From the NCBI GenBank assembly GCA_963170055.1, contig CAUJGJ010000016.1, positions 80,001 to 112,500 on the forward strand: a stretch of 32,500 nucleotides of DNA, in the 5' to 3' direction. Source of the stretch: Halisarca cf. caerulea (taxonomy: Eukaryota; Porifera; Demospongiae; Chondrillida; Halisarcidae). Positions 28,011 through 32,500 of the stretch are shown one piece after another. Positions within the stretch are counted from its first letter, which is position 1; each line of letters begins with the position of its first letter. A program made the translations under genes and the position numbers. The notes below the pieces were generated by a model that did no database searches, was not told the origin of the DNA, and saw only the letters and a program-made list of their open reading frames with translations.

Positions 28011-28470
28011 ATATACAAGTGCTCCTAGCTTGCATACCTCACTAACATGCAGTACCTCTACAGGGTCACCAAGAACACACTCCATTGACCCACTTGCATG
28101 GGGTGAACATTGAAGTAATATATTATTATAAATAAACAATTTTACAATTGGACTCTGTGTCTGCATTGAGCAGTGAAGCAGACACAGGTGGTCACACACA
28201 CACACACTCTTCAGGAACATGTGCTACAAATAATACTACAGCTGTAGTGTGGCTGTGGTCAGGTGTGAACGGTTGTAACTACATGTACATGTGTGTGACA
28301 CAATGCTAATGTATAAACAATACAGATATATTTTACATGCCTCAGCATGTCACACACATGCATGCATACATGCACACATTTGTAACCACATGTACTGCAT
28401 GTGCATGTGCATGTGTCACAATGCAAGTACAGATACATTAGATATTATATTTTACATCAGCACGTCACAT
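28011..28470. other. 3' flank of pseudogene E
   Basis: It is homologous to 4080-4460 and 22130-22420 (ACAATTGGACTCTGTGTC, CAGACACAGGTGGTCACAC and others). It is fused directly to the middle of NHL blade 1-2, so the region that should encode the last four to five blades is deleted. Confidence 0.65.
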
Positions 28471-29458
28471 GCTGTCCATTTCCCCATCCTTGTTGGCCGA
28501 ATGATCTGATGTACTTCTTCTGCTTATCAAAAACATGGATCTGATGTTTTCCATTGTCAACAACAAATATGTGGCCATTCTGACTTACCGCAATACCCCA
28601 AGGACCAAGAAATGGACAAACAGACTTCCCCTGCATGGTCTCACTCCCGTTCACTTGAATGGACAGTTCACATTCTCCACAGTATGTACTAGGGAAGGAT
28701 ATAGTGTACTTTCCGCCCGCTATTATCATCAACTACCCTTGCTTTGATGGCTGGACCCGGGATGGGGGACTTGGGATGGAGAAAGGCCTCAACATTGTCC
28801 CTTCCTCTCTTACATCGGATGTTCTCTCTGTCAAATGTGGTCACTGTCAATGTCACAGGATCTGAGCCATTCCATTGGACACTTTCAGGTTTAAAGGCTC
28901 CATAGTGCAGTTGGCAGGACAGGCTCCAGATTCTACAACACCGAATTCATCAATTGTCTTCAAAAGGACATCTTGGTTGGTGGGGTCAAAGGTCACCAGC
29001 TGAGACACAGTGCTCTCAAGTTCTTTCTGACACCATTTTGATGTCACAACAGACTGGTGTGTTTTCGGACAAGATCCTTACAAGCTAGCACATCGTGACT
29101 GCTACCACTGCTTAGGAGAAACTCAAGAGAGGATTCAGCATTTGCTGATGTCTCCTTCTCCCTCTGCAGCTGTGAGCTTGGAATGGATTGTATGCTTCTT
29201 CTCTTCTGCTGTGGTGATGACCTACCTACGAAGTTCCTCTTTCCACTTCTCCACTACCTCATGGATGGTTTGGAAGGCTGCATTTGTATTGATATCGACA
29301 AGTGAAGCTTCTTTTGTCTTATCCACAGGAACCACAGAATCCACACTCAGACTGGAACTTCTTCTCAATCTTGCTGCACTTTTTACTAAAACAGACAGCA
29401 GGCTGACGAGCCATTTTGATAGACTGCATGTGGTAACCAGCTACTTTGGGTTTGGTAC
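28471..29458 (-). pseudogene. TRIM-NHL copy E, fragment missing both ends
   Basis: It retains part of B-box2, the coiled coil, the filamin domain and about one NHL blade. The last blades are missing, and roughly 120 bp covering the filamin-NHL linker are deleted near 28610. Small length changes against copy F break the frame near 28718 (extra CCCG), 28892, 29065, 29166 and 29327. The 5' side ends at GGTAC in B-box2, where a long CA repeat begins. It is the most decayed copy in the window. Confidence 0.9.
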
Positions 29459-29563
29459 ACATGCACATACACACACAAACATACGCACATACACACACAT
29501 GCTCACACACGCACAAATACACACACGTACACACACATGCACACACGCACCTGCACACACACA

Positions 29564-29599
<36 letters not shown>

Positions 29600-29734
29600 C
29601 ATGCGCACGCACACACATAAACACACACGCGTATGCACACATGCACACATGCACACACACAAACACACGTACACTCATATGCACACACACAAATACACAC
29701 AAGGACACACATGCACATGTACACACACACACAT

Positions 29735-29799
<65 letters not shown>

Positions 29800-29805
29800 C
29801 GCACG

Positions 29806-29853
<48 letters not shown>

Positions 29854-29886
29854 CGCACGTACACATATACACACACATACACATAC
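29459..29886. repeat. Long CA-rich simple repeat
   Basis: About 430 bp are mostly (CA)n with interspersed ATGC, GCG and TAC interruptions. Two near-pure stretches lie at about 29741-29796 and 29811-29850. Alternating purine-pyrimidine sequence of this length has Z-DNA potential. Long Thr-His or Cys-Val frames are repeat artefacts. Confidence 0.95.
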
Positions 29887-30169
29887 GTATGTGCGTGCTC
29901 ATGTATACTTATGTGCATGTGTATCTTGAATTGCAATACAGAGCTGTTCAATTGAGATTGATTAAATAAATTATTTCATGCATCACATTATATACATTGT
30001 TATTAATTGTTGTTGCACAATTAATGAATATACAGTACTATGTAAAAATTAATAATACTGATAAACATTCAGAGTCAACACATGCATGCACAAATGTATA
30101 ATTACATAATACTCCATACCATATATAGACATACAGTACATGCAGTACATGCAGTACATGCAGTACAGC
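29887..30169. other. Proximal 3' flank of copy F
   Basis: It shares GTTGTTGCACAATTAATGA-type sequence and the segment next to the stop with copies B and D. Four tandem TACATGCAG-type units (about 30136-30167) precede the stop codon, against three in B. Confidence 0.55.
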
Positions 30170-32500
30170 TCAGAACACAGCTACTCTGTTGGCACTGTTC
30201 AGTGAAACAAGGAGATCTCCATTGTGGTCAATAGCTAGGTGGCCACTATCAGCTTGGTTTTTAGAGCCAACATGGAAACTGTGAAGTAACTGTCCCCTTG
30301 TACCAAATATGACAATGCGATTGGCTATCCAATAGTAATTTTCTTTGGGTCTGTGGCACATGTTACAATAATCATTGCTTGGTATATTTTTGTCAACTAC
30401 TAACACATAAAGATCAGCTGTGATGATGATGCTGAAAGGAGTCATCAGATGCTCTTCACCAAACTGTCTCTGGTACTCTCCATTGGCACTGAAAACCTGT
30501 ATACGATGGCCCTTGTAGATGACCTTGTCAACTACATACATATCCCCCTCCTCACCTGGTGCAAAGGTCACTGCAGTAGGTTCATTGAACTGTCCAGGAC
30601 CACTACCTTGTGATCCAATAGTGCGTATGAGCTGACCATCCAAAGTGAACACTGATATCCTGTGATTTCCCTTCTCAGTAACGTAAACATGTTTGTTGCG
30701 TACTGTCACACCCCAGGGTTGTGAGAGGTGTCCAGCTCCAATTTGCCTGACAAATGTTCCATCGCTTTCAACCACTTCTATTCGATCATTGTTGTGGTTT
30801 CCAATGTACAATCGAATGTCATGGTCTACAGCAATGCCAGTAGGACAGTTCAGCTGTCCATTTCCCCATCCTTTTTGGCCGAATGATCTGATGTACTTCC
30901 TCTGCTTATCAAACACATTGATCTGATGTTGGTAATAGTCAGCAATGAATACGTGGCCATTCTGACCTACCGCAATACCCCAAGGATAACCTCTCTGTTG
31001 AGGATAGTTGAGATATCCCTTGTCTGCTCCAAGTTCCCTCACACTCTTATTGAGCTTAGGTAAACCTGACTTAGGTAAACCTGACTTAGGGAGGAAGTTG
31101 ACGACAAACAGACTTCCCTTAATCTCACTCCCGTTCACTCGAATGGACAGTTCACATTCTCCGCAGTATGTACTAGGGAAGGATATAGTGTACCTTCCGC
31201 TATTATCATCAACTACCCTCGCTTTAATGGCTGGACCCTGGATGGGGGACTTGGGATTGAGAAAGGCCTCAACATTCTCCCCTCCTCTCTTACATCGGAT
31301 GTTCTCTCTGTCAAACGTGGTCACTGTCAATGTCACAGGATCTGAGCCATGCCATTGGACACTTTCAGGTTTGGGCTCCACTGTGCAGTTGGCAGGACAG
31401 GCTCTGGAATCTATGACACCGAATTCTTCAATTGCCTTCAAAAGGACATCGTGGTTGGTGGGGTCAAAGGTCACAAACTGAGAAACTGTGCTCTCAAGCT
31501 CTTCCTGACACCATTTTGACGTCAGAACAGACTGGTGTGTTCGGACAAGCGTCTTACAAGCTAGCACATCGTGACTGCTACCACTGCTTAGGAGAAACTC
31601 AAGGGAGGATTCAGCGTTTGCTGATTTCTCCTTCTCCCTATGAGCAGCTGTGAGCTTTGAACTGATTGTACGCTTCTTGTCTCCTGCTGTGGTCATGACC
31701 TGCCTACAAAGTTCCTCCTTTCTCTTCTCCACTGCCTCATGGATGGTCTCGAAGGCTGTGTCAATATCAACAAGTGCAGCCTCTTTCATATTGTCAACAG
31801 TTCTGATCTGACTCTGGAACTTCTTCTCAATCTTGCTGCACTTCTTATTAAAACAGACAGCAGCCCGACAAGCCATCTTGATAGACTGCATGTGGCAATC
31901 GGCTACATTGGGTTTGGTACTGATGTGCTTGGGGTTGTGAGGAGGCTTATGATCAACAACACAAGCTTGACACATTGGTAGATCGCACTGTTCACAGATA
32001 TATTTCAGAATTTCATCCTTGTGCCGTGGACATTGGATGTGTGATGCATTCTTAGAGATTAATGTTGGATCACAAGGACCTGATGTACGCATTTCTTCTA
32101 AAGCTTTCACGTTGTGTTCGTCAAAAGCGCTCATCATTTCATGGGCGTCGTGACAGCGCTCACAGAGAAAATTATCACAGTCAAAACAGAACACAGTTGA
32201 GTGTGCATCTGGTCTCCTGCACTTTCTGTTCTCACAAGGAATAGGAGTATTATTCTTGGACACTTTGTGGGCCAGTTTCCTCCTCTCCATGTAACGAGCT
32301 AGGGGTCCATTTGGAACTGGAAAACAGCATAAACTGTCCACTTTTTGACATTTGCTCACATTCCAGGTAGTGGATGTGTCCCCACATTTGCTGCACTTCA
32401 GACGGCCATTTTCCACTACCATATTAGGAAGACACTCTGCACACACTGAATGCAGACAACACAACAGGTAAGGATTGTTCAGTTCTTTCTTGCAGTGACC
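30170..32500 (-). CDS. TRIM-NHL protein copy F, lacking only the first codons (cut by window edge)
   Basis: The frame is open from the right edge, which lies inside the RING just after its first Cys, to the TGA at 30170: 776 residues plus stop. RING remainder, B-box1, B-box2 (PPHNPKH intact), coiled coil, filamin domain and six NHL blades are all present. Features unlike B and C: about four residues are lost after the RING (WNVSKCQKVDS), blade 4 has extra residues (VDKVIYKGHRI), blade 5 has an insert of about 20 residues with C-x2-C (DYCNMCHRPKENYYW), and the loop before blade 6 is longer (GSKNQADSGH). The linker SGLPK unit is duplicated, as in B. B-box2 resembles D, while blades 1 and 2 resemble B, suggesting a mosaic origin. 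It is a predicted E3 ligase with altered binding face; target unknown. Confidence 0.92.
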   Translation of the reverse strand, partial: GHCKKELNNPYLLCCLHSVCAECLPNMVVENGRLKCSKCGDTSTTWNVSKCQKVDSLCCFPVPNGPLARYMERRKLAHKVSKNNTPIPCENRKCRRPDAHSTVFCFDCDNFLCERCHDAHEMMSAFDEHNVKALEEMRTSGPCDPTLISKNASHIQCPRHKDEILKYICEQCDLPMCQACVVDHKPPHNPKHISTKPNVADCHMQSIKMACRAAVCFNKKCSKIEKKFQSQIRTVDNMKEAALVDIDTAFETIHEAVEKRKEELCRQVMTTAGDKKRTISSKLTAAHREKEKSANAESSLEFLLSSGSSHDVLACKTLVRTHQSVLTSKWCQEELESTVSQFVTFDPTNHDVLLKAIEEFGVIDSRACPANCTVEPKPESVQWHGSDPVTLTVTTFDRENIRCKRGGENVEAFLNPKSPIQGPAIKARVVDDNSGRYTISFPSTYCGECELSIRVNGSEIKGSLFVVNFLPKSGLPKSGLPKLNKSVRELGADKGYLNYPQQRGYPWGIAVGQNGHVFIADYYQHQINVFDKQRKYIRSFGQKGWGNGQLNCPTGIAVDHDIRLYIGNHNNDRIEVVESDGTFVRQIGAGHLSQPWGVTVRNKHVYVTEKGNHRISVFTLDGQLIRTIGSQGSGPGQFNEPTAVTFAPGEEGDMYVVDKVIYKGHRIQVFSANGEYQRQFGEEHLMTPFSIIITADLYVLVVDKNIPSNDYCNMCHRPKENYYWIANRIVIFGTRGQLLHSFHVGSKNQADSGHLAIDHNGDLLVSLNSANRVAVF

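Noticed and set aside
29142..29969. Thr-His-rich and Cys-Val-rich frames
   Set aside because: These are translations of the CA/TG simple repeat. The plus-strand frame also reads antisense through pseudogene E.

Overview
The window looks like nuclear DNA of an invertebrate animal, most plausibly a demosponge such as an Amphimedon relative (inference from gene family, transposon content and compact genes; no species is proven). It holds a direct tandem array of TRIM-NHL genes, all on the minus strand: RING, two B-boxes, coiled coil, filamin-type Ig domain and a six-bladed NHL propeller, encoded in one long uninterrupted coding exon. Six copies are visible. Copy A is cut by the left edge (1-516), copies B (4695-7043) and C (16821-19163) are complete, D (22675-24575) and E (28471-29458) are pseudogenes, and F (30170-32500) is cut by the right edge.

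The duplicated unit is larger than the coding exon. Copies A, B and C share a predicted 5'UTR intron with a GTAAGT donor 1.3-2.4 kb upstream and a pyrimidine-rich CAG acceptor seven bases before the ATG. That intron carries a 35-bp minisatellite with about 9, 25 and 6 repeats in A, B and C. Upstream of it are a short noncoding first exon and a conserved promoter-like block with a CACGTG palindrome. Downstream of the genes lie conserved 3' flanks and, in three spacers, a plus-strand exon-like remnant.

The spacers differ by insertions. A-B carries a 9-bp satellite of about 83 units (2882-3632). B-C carries a 962-bp foldback DNA transposon (9646-10607), itself hit by a 59-bp hairpin with an 11-bp target duplication, then a DIRS/Ngaro-type tyrosine-recombinase retrotransposon (about 10613-13852) with an open RT-RNase H frame and a frameshifted recombinase. 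The C 3' flank carries two more MITEs (15742-15873 and 16056-16514). D-E carries a polypurine tract, a 40-bp minisatellite of about 32 units and another foldback element. Both pseudogenes break off inside the B-box region at TG/CA microsatellites.

The most interesting biological signal is in the proteins. The paralogues are nearly identical in their propeller framework but differ at equivalent positions of every NHL blade, as expected for a diversifying binding face. Copy F adds a Cys-containing insert of about 20 residues in one blade. Mosaic similarity between copies suggests gene conversion. An expanding family of variable E3-ligase-like recognition proteins, possibly immune or self-recognition, is a testable inference and not something shown by the sequence.
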